A stretch of DNA of 64,000 nucleotides. It comes from Alloboseaceae bacterium BT-24-1 (GTDB taxonomy: Bacteria > Pseudomonadota > Alphaproteobacteria > Rhizobiales > Beijerinckiaceae). The position numbers and the translations under genes were made by a program. The stretch is from assembly GCA_025846845.1 (NCBI GenBank), contig JAOYTL010000006.1, positions 343,237 through 407,236 of the forward strand. Direction: 5' to 3'. Below, one piece after another: positions 52,601-59,403 of this stretch. The number at the start of each line of letters is the position of its first letter. The first letter of the stretch is position 1. Below the pieces are notes generated by a model that ran no database searches, had not been told where the DNA came from, and worked only from the letters and a program-made list of their open reading frames with translations.

Positions 52601-53815
52601 ATGCTGAAAGCGCGTAATACCCCCTCCTCCGAGGAGCCGGCCCGCCTCGCGGTCGCAGATATCATCGCTGGCGACGGATCAGCGCTGTCAACCGAGCTGC
52701 ACGCGATGCGTGAAGCGCTATTCCCGCCTGTCTCGAAAAAGACCTTGCGATCATTTTCCTCTATTGAAGCCGCAAAGCTCATTGGAATTGCGGACGCTTA
52801 TCTTCGGCAAGTGTCTCTCCAAGGCAAGGGACCGCAGCCGGCAATCACTGCCGGCGGTCGTCGATCGTATACTCTCGACCAGATCAACGAGCTTCGCGCG
52901 GTTCTGGAAGAGGGCTCCAAGAACAAACGCTATGTTCCTCACCGCCGAGGGACCGAGCACTGCCAAGTCTTGGCAGCTGTCAACTTCAAGGGGGGCTCCG
53001 GTAAGACGACAACCGCTTCGCACCTCGCGCAATATCTCGCACTGCACGGCTATCGCGTTCTGGCGATCGACCTCGATCCGCAGGCCTCGCTTACCGCCCT
53101 TCATGGCTATCAACCTGAGTACGACATTCAGGCCAACGAGACGATGTACGCGGCCGTTCGCTACGACGATGAGCGGCGGCCGCTGCGGGATATCATCCGC
53201 AAGACCTACTTCGCGGGGCTCGATCTCGTCCCGGGCAATCTGGAGCTCATGGAGTTCGAGCACGACACGCCGCGCGCCCTCGCCGAGCGGTCGACAGAAC
53301 CATTCTTCGGACGAGTCGCCACTGCCTTGGGTTCGGTGGCCGATGACTACGACGTCATGGTTGTCGACTGCCCTCCCCAACTCGGCTTCCTGACACTTGG
53401 CGCGCTTTGCGCCGCAACAGGTCTCCTCATCACGGTTCATCCGCAGATGTTGGACGTCATGTCGATGTGTCAGTTCCTGTTAATGGCCTCGGACATGCTC
53501 AAGGTCGTCCAAACCTCTGGTGGTACGCTCGATTACGATTTCATCCGTTACATCGTGACGCGGTTCGAGCCGGCTGACGCTCCGCAAACGCAGATGGTTG
53601 CTTTCATGAGGTCCCTGTTCAGAGACCGGGTGCTCAACAGCACGATGGTGAAATCGACGGCTGTCTCGGACGCTGGGTTGTCCAAGCAGACGCTGTATGA
53701 GGTCGGCAGGGAGAATTTCTCCAAACAAACCTACGATCGCGCGGTCGAGTCCCTTGACGCCGTGAACGGCGAGATTGAGCGCCTGATCGCTCAAGCGTGG
53801 GGGCGTGCTGCATGA
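52601..53815 (+). CDS. repA: RepA, ParA-type partition ATPase
   Basis: 404 residues. RepA segregates the plasmid and represses the operon. The N-terminal domain (~50-110) contains an HTH: SSIEAAKLIGIADAYLRQVSL. Deviant Walker A FKGGSGKTTTASHLAQYLAL (~130-149) and Walker B YDVMVVDCPPQLGFLTL follow. The C-terminus has DYDFIRYIVTRFEP and SKQTLYEVGR. It is first in the repABC operon; its stop overlaps a 96-residue ORF by 4 bases. Confidence 0.96.
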   Translation: MLKARNTPSSEEPARLAVADIIAGDGSALSTELHAMREALFPPVSKKTLRSFSSIEAAKLIGIADAYLRQVSLQGKGPQPAITAGGRRSYTLDQINELRAVLEEGSKNKRYVPHRRGTEHCQVLAAVNFKGGSGKTTTASHLAQYLALHGYRVLAIDLDPQASLTALHGYQPEYDIQANETMYAAVRYDDERRPLRDIIRKTYFAGLDLVPGNLELMEFEHDTPRALAERSTEPFFGRVATALGSVADDYDVMVVDCPPQLGFLTLGALCAATGLLITVHPQMLDVMSMCQFLLMASDMLKVVQTSGGTLDYDFIRYIVTRFEPADAPQTQMVAFMRSLFRDRVLNSTMVKSTAVSDAGLSKQTLYEVGRENFSKQTYDRAVESLDAVNGEIERLIAQAWGRAA

Positions 53816-54102
53816 GCGCTCGAGACCATCGTCGGTATCTTCCGGAGCGAGTTGCCACCTGGCAACTCGCTCGCTTGTATCGCCTCGCTTTCAAGATCCG
53901 CCATGCCGGCCGCAAAATTCCGCGTCCGCTTTCTCCGGACCAAGGTTGGGACGGCGCCAGGTGGCGTCGCTTTACGTGCATCGCCAGCGGCGCGTCGCAA
54001 CTGGACGCACTCTCATCTTGTCTGCCCTTCGAGTTGCCAGGTGGCAACTCGAAGGCTGGAGCCGGTGCAACCGCGGTCAGCGGAGGGAGTGTGCGACCAT
54101 GA
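53812..54102 (+). CDS. novel small ORF filling the repA-repB gap
   Basis: 96 residues from ATG 53812 (ATGA overlap with the repA stop) to a TGA that overlaps the repB ATG (ATGA). The protein is basic, Arg-rich (RDHRRYLPERVATWQLARLY, FKIRHAGRKIPRPLSP), with no membrane helix. Both parS-like palindromes in the gap lie within its coding sequence, and parts of the peptide (FELPGGNSK) are dictated by the palindrome. Exact overlaps on both sides suggest real translational coupling, but the ORF could also be open by chance in this GC-rich DNA. RepB also reads through one palindrome in its own N-terminus. Confidence 0.45.
   Translation: MSARDHRRYLPERVATWQLARLYRLAFKIRHAGRKIPRPLSPDQGWDGARWRRFTCIASGASQLDALSSCLPFELPGGNSKAGAGATAVSGGSVRP
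53845..53872. promoter_or_regulatory. parS-like palindrome 1
   Basis: GAGCGAGTTGCCA, a 2-base centre CC, then its exact complement TGGCAACTCGCTC: 13-bp arms. The core GTTGCCA-2-TGGCAAC recurs three more times nearby and fits the repABC parS form (GTT..GC..AAC type). Confidence 0.75.
54026..54055. promoter_or_regulatory. parS-like palindrome 2
   Basis: CCTTCGAGTTGCCA and its exact complement flank a GG centre: 14-bp arms, 44 bases before the repB ATG. RepB is expected to bind it. Confidence 0.75.
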
Positions 54103-55097
54103 GTCGAAAGGACACTCTTCGCGCGATGCTCACCCGCCGTACTGACGAGTTGCCAGGTGGCAACTCGTCAGTTGCGACGCCTCCAGCAACGCCTCCGCAG
54201 CATGTTCGCGCTGGCGCTGTGGGCGCGATGGGGCGCTCCCTTGAACACATCGCGTCTGCTGCCGAGCGCGCAAAAGCGTTAATCGCATCAGGCGCATCCG
54301 TCATCGAAATCGCGCCGGATAAGCTGACGAGTTCGTTTGCTCAGGATCGCCTCGACGACGAGGGCATCGAGCAGACGACGCTCTATACGGCGATCAAGGA
54401 ATCTGGTCAGAAAAGTCCGATCCTTGTCCGGCCGGATCCCAGCAAGGCTGAGCACTTCCAGATCGCCTATGGTCACCGGCGGGCAAGGATTCTTCGCCTG
54501 CTTGACCGGCCAGTCCGTGCGGTCGTCCAGAACCTGTCTGACGAAGAGTTGGTCGTCATTCAGGGTCAGGAGAATTCGGCCCGGAAGGATCTGAGCTATA
54601 TCGAGCGCGGCCTCTTTGCTCTGACTCTCGAGGAGAGGGGGTTCGAGCGCGCGGTCATTATGTCAGCGCTGAGCATGGAGAAGACCCAGCTTTCGAGGCT
54701 GCTGGCGCTTACGAAGTCCATATCCAAAGACCTCATCGTCGCGATAGGCCCCGCGTCGAAAGCCGGGAGGCCGAGATGGACGGCATTTGCGGAGCGGCTT
54801 GAGGCAATCGACGACAGGTCGCGGCTCGACGGACTGCTTTCCAGTCCAGAGTTCAAGGATGCTGATAGCGATCAGCGCTTTCTCCTGGCATTCGGCGCAT
54901 TGGCTCCAAGGCGGCCGACGAAGGAGAAAAAAGTCATTCTGAGAGCTGAGGCGGGTGAGCGAATCGCCACCATTGAGCGGACAAAGAAAACATTGTCGGT
55001 CGTGGTCGATACCTCGGCGTCATCGGCATTCGGGGAGTTCGTCGCGGCGCAACTCCCGGAACTTTATCGCCAATTTCAGTCGAAAGGAGTGGCCTGA
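54099..55097 (+). CDS. repB: RepB, ParB-type centromere-binding protein
   Basis: 332 residues from ATG 54099, with GGAGGGAG upstream. The ParB domain has TTLYTAIKESGQKSPILVRPD, IAYGHRRARILRLLDRPVRA (the GHRRxRA motif), VVIQGQENSARKDLSYIERG and the HTH FERAVIMSALSMEKTQLSRLLAL. The N-terminus (first ~40 residues) includes the parS-encoded ELPGGNSS. It pairs with RepA for partition; parS sites lie in and beside the gene. Confidence 0.96.
   Translation: MSRKDTLRAMLTRRTDELPGGNSSVATPPATPPQHVRAGAVGAMGRSLEHIASAAERAKALIASGASVIEIAPDKLTSSFAQDRLDDEGIEQTTLYTAIKESGQKSPILVRPDPSKAEHFQIAYGHRRARILRLLDRPVRAVVQNLSDEELVVIQGQENSARKDLSYIERGLFALTLEERGFERAVIMSALSMEKTQLSRLLALTKSISKDLIVAIGPASKAGRPRWTAFAERLEAIDDRSRLDGLLSSPEFKDADSDQRFLLAFGALAPRRPTKEKKVILRAEAGERIATIERTKKTLSVVVDTSASSAFGEFVAAQLPELYRQFQSKGVA
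54139..54170. promoter_or_regulatory. parS-like palindrome 3, inside repB
   Basis: ACTGACGAGTTGCCA and its exact complement flank GG: 15-bp arms, the longest. It lies in codons ~14-24 of repB, so RepB binding could also repress its own transcription. Confidence 0.75.
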
Positions 55098-55124
55098 CGA
55101 AGCAGGTTACAACGTAAGAGGCCG

Positions 55125-55176
55125 CAAAAGAAAAAGGCCCCCAGAACGAGTTCCGGAAGCCCTTCTCCTGTGTAGC
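55125..55176 (-). ncRNA. counter-transcribed RNA (ctRNA) controlling repC
   Basis: In repABC plasmids a small antisense RNA between repB and repC limits RepC. Here the minus strand has a -35 (TTGACA, complement of 55206-55211) and -10 (GATTCT, complement of 55183-55188) 17 bases apart, so the transcript should start near 55176. It ends in a 12-bp stem with a short loop (55136-55161) followed by a U-rich run (complement of 55125-55135). The RNA would be ~50 nt. Confidence 0.75.
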
Positions 55177-55182
55177 AACTAG

Positions 55183-55211
55183 AGAATCACACTTCCGCGA
55201 ATCGCTGTCAA
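55183..55211 (-). promoter_or_regulatory. promoter of the repABC antisense RNA
   Basis: A perfect -35 hexamer TTGACA (complement of 55206-55211) and GATTCT (complement of 55183-55188) with a 17-base spacer, directed leftward. Confidence 0.7.
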
Positions 55212-55278
55212 GAGTCACGTCGAACGCAGTGTCGTTTTGGCGAGCCCAATTCTTTTGCCTAACCACAGGTAAAGGAAC

Positions 55279-56508
55279 ATGGTTTCGCACATCTCAACGA
55301 CGCCCTTTGGGCGGCGAACGCTGACGCTTGCGCATGTGGCAAGCCAGGCGGACGCGAAGGATAGACCGCCGGAGAAAGCGGTCCACAAATGGAACATCTT
55401 CCGCGCGATCTGCATGGCGAAGAACCGTCTGGGGGTGACCGAGCGCGCCCTGGCGGTCCTGGACGCCCTGCTGACGTTTCACCCGGAGACAGTCCTGACA
55501 GGGGAGGGGCTGGTGGTCTTTCCCTCCAACCAGCAGCTCTGCCTGCGGGCGCATGGCATGTCGCCGGCGACGTTGCGACGTCATCTCGCGGTCCTGGTCG
55601 ACTGTGGCTTGATCATCCGGCGCGATAGCCCGAACGGGAAGCGCTATGCCCGCAAGGGCAGGGGAGGGGAGATCGAGCTCGCTTTCGGCTTCGACCTGGC
55701 GCCACTGGTTGTCCGCGCCGAGGAATTCGAAGCGCTGGCGGAAGAGGTCCTGGCCGAAGACCGGGCTCTGAAGCTCGCGCGGGAGCGGATTACAATCTGT
55801 CGGCGGGACATCTGCAAGATGATCGCGACGGGCATCGAAGAGGGCGTTCCGACGCGAAGGGATGGCCGGGGGCCGGCCAACTGGGCCGAACTGCATGAGC
55901 TCTATAGGGGCATTGTCGGCCGGCTTCCGCGGACCGCCACGCGAACGCTGCTCGAAGAGATCGCGACCGAGCTGTCGATGCTTGCCGACGAAATCCTCAA
56001 CCTTCTGGAGATGCACATTAAAACTCAGAAACCGAGCGGCAATGAGTCTCATTCTGAGCGTCACAAACAGAATTCAAAACCAGACTCTCTTATTGATCTT
56101 GAACCACGCTCTCCAGAGAGCAGGGGGGCGATTGTCGCGTTCGATCCTGAACCGGAGCGGATGCCGGACAGGACGTATCCCTTGGGGATGATCCTGGACG
56201 CCTGTCCCGACATTATCGACTACAGTCGCGGCGGCATCGGCAATTGGCGCGACTTCCAGGCGGCGGTCGCTGTGGTTCGGCCGATGCTGGGAATCAGTCC
56301 GAGCGCTTGGTTCGATGCGCAAACCGTCATGGGCGAAAGCGAGGCGGCCGTCGTCGTGGCCGCCATTCTGCAGAGGGGAGAAGCGATCAGCAGTGCCGGC
56401 GGCTATCTGCGCGGCCTGACCCGCAAGGCCGCAGCGGGGGAATTCTCTCTGGGACCGATGCTGATGGCCCTGATCGGCAGCAGAAAGCGGGAGAAGCAAC
56501 GTGCCTAG
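55279..56508 (+). CDS. repC: RepC, replication initiator
   Basis: 409 residues from ATG 55279 with AAAGGA upstream. The N-terminus has KWNIFRAICMAKNRLGVTERALAVLDALLTF, the HTH with HGMSPATLRRHLAVLVDCGLIIRRDSPNGKRYA, and the C-terminal YSRGGIGNWRDFQAAVAVVRPMLG and SAGGYLRGLTRKAA. RepC binds the origin inside its own gene. Its 5' leader is targeted by the ctRNA. Confidence 0.96.
   Translation: MVSHISTTPFGRRTLTLAHVASQADAKDRPPEKAVHKWNIFRAICMAKNRLGVTERALAVLDALLTFHPETVLTGEGLVVFPSNQQLCLRAHGMSPATLRRHLAVLVDCGLIIRRDSPNGKRYARKGRGGEIELAFGFDLAPLVVRAEEFEALAEEVLAEDRALKLARERITICRRDICKMIATGIEEGVPTRRDGRGPANWAELHELYRGIVGRLPRTATRTLLEEIATELSMLADEILNLLEMHIKTQKPSGNESHSERHKQNSKPDSLIDLEPRSPESRGAIVAFDPEPERMPDRTYPLGMILDACPDIIDYSRGGIGNWRDFQAAVAVVRPMLGISPSAWFDAQTVMGESEAAVVVAAILQRGEAISSAGGYLRGLTRKAAAGEFSLGPMLMALIGSRKREKQRA
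56010..56105 (+). other. AT-rich segment within repC, candidate oriV
   Basis: Inside the repC gene, bases ~56010-56105 are much AT-richer than the surrounding coding DNA (for example acattaaaactcagaaa and cttattgatcttga). In repABC replicons the origin lies in an AT-rich stretch of repC. Confidence 0.5.
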
Positions 56509-56612
56509 CCGGTACCGTGGTCCGCTCTGTCATAAGCTGCGTGAATCGGTGGCGCCGGATCGATTCAACCTTTGCGTTGGACCGGGCGGTCGACAGCGAG
56601 CGACATGTCCGC

Positions 56613-56915
56613 ATGGACAGAGCCCTGACCTCGAATGGACCGCGGTTGCAGATGCTGGTGCTGGACCGGACCGATCCGCACCAGAACATGGCGCGCTTCT
56701 ACGTACTCTCCCTCGAACCGACGCTGTTCGGCGATGCGGCGCTCGTGCGCGAATGGGGACGCCGGGGCCGGCCCGGCCGGCGGCGGTTGGACCTGTTTGC
56801 GGATATCGAGGCGGCCTCCGAGGCGCTCGAGGACTGGTTGCGGAAAAAGACCAGGCGCGGCTATCGCGTCGCCGACAGTGCGGCCGGAGCCGAGGATCGC
56901 GACAGGCGCGTCTAG
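56613..56915 (+). CDS. WGR domain protein
   Basis: 100 residues. The WGR domain is nearly the whole protein: RFYVLSLEPTLFGDAALVRE, then WGRRGRPGRRRLDLFADIEAASEALEDW and RKKTRRGY. WGR domains bind nucleic acids in PARPs and in bacterial MolR-type proteins. A WGR gene next to repABC is common in rhizobial plasmids. ATG 56613. It lies 105 bases after repC. Confidence 0.85.
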   Translation: MDRALTSNGPRLQMLVLDRTDPHQNMARFYVLSLEPTLFGDAALVREWGRRGRPGRRRLDLFADIEAASEALEDWLRKKTRRGYRVADSAAGAEDRDRRV

Positions 56916-56931
56916 TTGCTAGGTGGCAACT
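56914..56931. promoter_or_regulatory. parS-like palindrome 4, imperfect
   Basis: AGTTGCTA-GG-TGGCAACT has one mismatch against the core found in and before repB. It overlaps the end of the WGR gene, downstream of repC. Confidence 0.5.
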
Positions 56932-57021
56932 TGGCGCGCGCATGCTGCATTGGGCCTGAGAGATTCCGGTTGTGTCGATGCAGGTGCTGCGGGAAGCTGC
57001 CTTCCCTAGGGAGGCGATGAC

Positions 57022-57135
57022 ATGCGGACGCATAAAACTGCCGAAGCCGGAATGGCCCGGGTCAATGGGATCCTCATTCGCAGCGCGATTGTCGTGGCGA
57101 TTGCTGCAGCTTTGGTCGCGCCGCTGTTACGTTGA
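57022..57135 (+). CDS. small single-pass membrane protein, 37 residues
   Basis: ATG 57022 is preceded by GGGAGGCG at proper distance. The peptide has a polar start (RTHKTAEAGMARVNG) and one hydrophobic helix (IRSAIVVAIAAALVAPLL). Too short for usual gene calls, but the strong ribosome binding site and neat membrane helix support it. Function unknown. Confidence 0.45.
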   Translation: MRTHKTAEAGMARVNGILIRSAIVVAIAAALVAPLLR

Positions 57136-57230
57136 GCGTGGTACTATCGGTCGAGCACGTTGCGACGCGGCGCGGCAAGCTCCGTGTTTTGAGATCGGCG
57201 AGCTTGGCAGAGCCGGACGCGCAGCAATGG

Positions 57231-58394
57231 CTAGAGCGCCAATCGGGCAGCCTTGCTGCGCTGCCGGTCAGCTTCGTTGTAGTAGCTCGCCGCCTGCTGG
57301 ACCGAGCGGTGCTGCGACTGCGCCATCGCCGCAGGCAAGGGCACGCCGTTCTGGGCAGCTTCGGTCAGATAGCCGGAGCGTAGGCCGTGGGCGGAAAACG
57401 CGAGTGGATCGAGTCCGGCCTGGGCGCAGCGGCGTTTCAGGATCAGATTGACGGCTTGTGGAGTGAGGGCGCGATTGGAGAGCCCCTCCCAGCGATCGAT
57501 TGCCCGGAACACTGCGCCTTTGCTGATGTTGGCGCGTTCGAGCCAGTCGCGCAGGGCTACGACCGGCGGGCCGACAATCAGGACGCGGGCATCCTCGTCG
57601 GCAGCCGCGGTCTTGGTCTTGCCGAGCGCGATCGCCAGGCAGGGCAGGCGCGGCGAATCCGGATCGTCGGGATCGCGCGGCACCGGCGCTTCCTCGCTGA
57701 GCTGCTCGACCCGCAAACGGGCGATCTCGCTGCGGCGGCGGCCGCCCGAGCCGAACGCGACCAGCAACAGCGCCTGGTCGCGGCTGTCGCATAGTCGGTC
57801 ACTGCCGCAAGTGGCGAGCAAGTGATCGAGGATCGTGCGGGTGACGGCCCGCTTGCTCTTGCGCCGGCGCGGTCGGGCGCTGGCCCGCACCGCCAGTCGC
57901 ACTGCCGTTCGTAACGATGGCGCGGCGAACGGGCCCAAGAGCCCCTTCCAGCGGTGCAACGTCGCCCAATGCGCGAGACGGCGTTTCACCGTCGCGGGCG
58001 CATGCGGACCGTCAACGCGCAAATGACCGCCGAGGCGCAAGGCGCTTGCGATAGCTTCGGGCATGCCGTGGCTGGGATTCGCCTCGCGTTGGGCTGGGTC
58101 CCAGAGATGCTGGGCCAAAAATTTCAGCGCCAGCGCTTCCGGAGCCGGCCAGGGCAGGGGCGACCCGGTCGCAGCGATCGCCCAGGCCTCGAGATAGGCC
58201 AGGTCCGAGGCCAAGGCGCGCAACGAGTTTTCGCCCATGCCCTCCTTGGCGAGGTGGCGCAGGGTCGCGACGTCGTTGTCGGTCAGGATTTTGGCGAGCT
58301 GGTCGCGCCGCTCCATCGGCAAAATGCCGGCGAGCGCGTCGAGCTGCAGGGCGCGGCGGGTTTCGGCGCCGCCGATCGCTGTGATGTCATTCAT
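57231..58394 (-). CDS. tyrosine recombinase (integrase)
   Basis: 387 residues. Catalytic residues of the tyrosine recombinase family are visible: first Arg in FGSGGRRRSEIARLR, the HxLR in SAHGLRSGYLTEAAQ, and His plus Tyr in QSQHRSVQQAASYY. The N-terminal SAM-like core-binding domain has SLRALASDLAYLEAWAIAATG. Such genes on plasmids act in site-specific dimer resolution or integration. Its start is ATG 58394. Confidence 0.9.
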   Translation of the reverse strand: MNDITAIGGAETRRALQLDALAGILPMERRDQLAKILTDNDVATLRHLAKEGMGENSLRALASDLAYLEAWAIAATGSPLPWPAPEALALKFLAQHLWDPAQREANPSHGMPEAIASALRLGGHLRVDGPHAPATVKRRLAHWATLHRWKGLLGPFAAPSLRTAVRLAVRASARPRRRKSKRAVTRTILDHLLATCGSDRLCDSRDQALLLVAFGSGGRRRSEIARLRVEQLSEEAPVPRDPDDPDSPRLPCLAIALGKTKTAAADEDARVLIVGPPVVALRDWLERANISKGAVFRAIDRWEGLSNRALTPQAVNLILKRRCAQAGLDPLAFSAHGLRSGYLTEAAQNGVPLPAAMAQSQHRSVQQAASYYNEADRQRSKAARLAL

Positions 58395-58489
58395 GGCATG
58401 CCCTGCGCTGGCCGAGGGTCGCTTTTGAGAACCTTCGACTGAGGACCAGCATCATTCCGCTGTCGGCCGCTTTGGTGTACAACTCCTCC

Positions 58490-58786
58490 ATGACCCGCGA
58501 GCAAGCTATCGCCGAGATCGCTGTCAGCGCCCCCGCCTTGCGCGCTCGCGGAGTCGAGGCCGCATATCTGTTTGGCTCGACCGCGCGCGGTGAAGCGCGG
58601 CCCGACAGCGACTTCGACGTCTTCGTTGACATCGCGCCGGACGCAAAATTCTCGCTACTTGATCTGGCCGGCGTGCACCGCCTGTTGAACGAGTCGATCG
58701 GGCGCAAGGTCGATGTGACCACGCGAGAAAGCCTGCATCCCAAGCTGCGCAGCGAGATCGAGCGGGACGCCGTGCGCGTGTTCTGA
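58490..58786 (+). CDS. mntA: MntA-type nucleotidyltransferase antitoxin
   Basis: 98 residues from ATG 58490. The minimal nucleotidyltransferase motif is intact: AYLFGSTARGEARPDSDFDVFVD, with the paired Asp of the active site. In MntA/HepT pairs it adenylylates and silences the toxin. The stop overlaps the hepT start by one base (TGATG). Confidence 0.88.
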   Translation: MTREQAIAEIAVSAPALRARGVEAAYLFGSTARGEARPDSDFDVFVDIAPDAKFSLLDLAGVHRLLNESIGRKVDVTTRESLHPKLRSEIERDAVRVF

Positions 58787-59118
58787 TGGCGCGCCGCATC
58801 GACGTTGTTCTCGAGGACATCCTCGTCGCGATCGACATTGTCGACGGGGCTGTCGACGGGCGAACGCAGGCGAGTTTTCAGGCTGACGTGTTTCTCCAGC
58901 TCGGAGTGGAGCGGGCTCTTGAGATCATCTCGGAGGCGGTTCGGCATCTGCCCTAAGAGCTTTTGGCGACGCAGCCAGATATCCGCTGGCCGGACGCGCG
59001 TGCGCTCGGCAACCTGATCCGCGACGAATATTGGCGTGTCGATCCCAAAATCGTTTGGCGGATCGTCGCCGACGATCTCCCGCCGCTGCGCGCCGCGATC
59101 GCGGATCTGCTCCGGTGA
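58786..59118 (+). pseudogene. HepT (HEPN) toxin with an in-frame stop codon
   Basis: The frame encodes IDVVLEDILVAIDIVDGAVDG, a typical HepT start, and FQADVFLQLGVERALEIISEAVRHLP, then TAA at 58954-58956. The same frame continues without further stops: ELLATQPDIRWPDARALGNLIRDEYWRVDPKIVWRIVADDLPPL to a normal end at 59118. The usual RxxxxxxH/Y active-site motif (normally R-HEY) reads IRDEYWR, with His replaced by Asp. The toxin is therefore doubly damaged. Confidence 0.75.
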
Positions 59119-59292
59119 CAGACGGCCTGAGCCATCCGGCGCTCGGGTTAACGGCCTTTCGCCGACGAACCGATCGCATCGCTTCACCGCTGATCCCTGC
59201 GCTTCCTATTCGCCATTCTCGCCGTCCGGAGGCCCGGCTGACGTCATCGTCGGTGTTTTGGAGCGCCAGAATCGCCGATTACGGAGGACATG

Positions 59293-59333
59293 TCCATCAC
59301 TATCGATAAGAGGTAATTATCGATGGTGATGGA
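59293..59333. repeat. long imperfect inverted repeat
   Basis: CCATCACTATCGATAA (59294-59309) and TTATCGATGGTGATGG (59317-59332) are inverted with one mismatch and a 7-base centre; the flanking T/A pair extends it by one. It lies ~70 bases before the DUF1612-type gene, so it could be an operator or a recombination site. Confidence 0.55.
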
Positions 59334-59403
59334 TATGTTCAAGCTGGTATCGACGTGAAACAAGTTAGTGGCTATTTGGCTTGGTTATGATAACTTATGA
59401 GGC

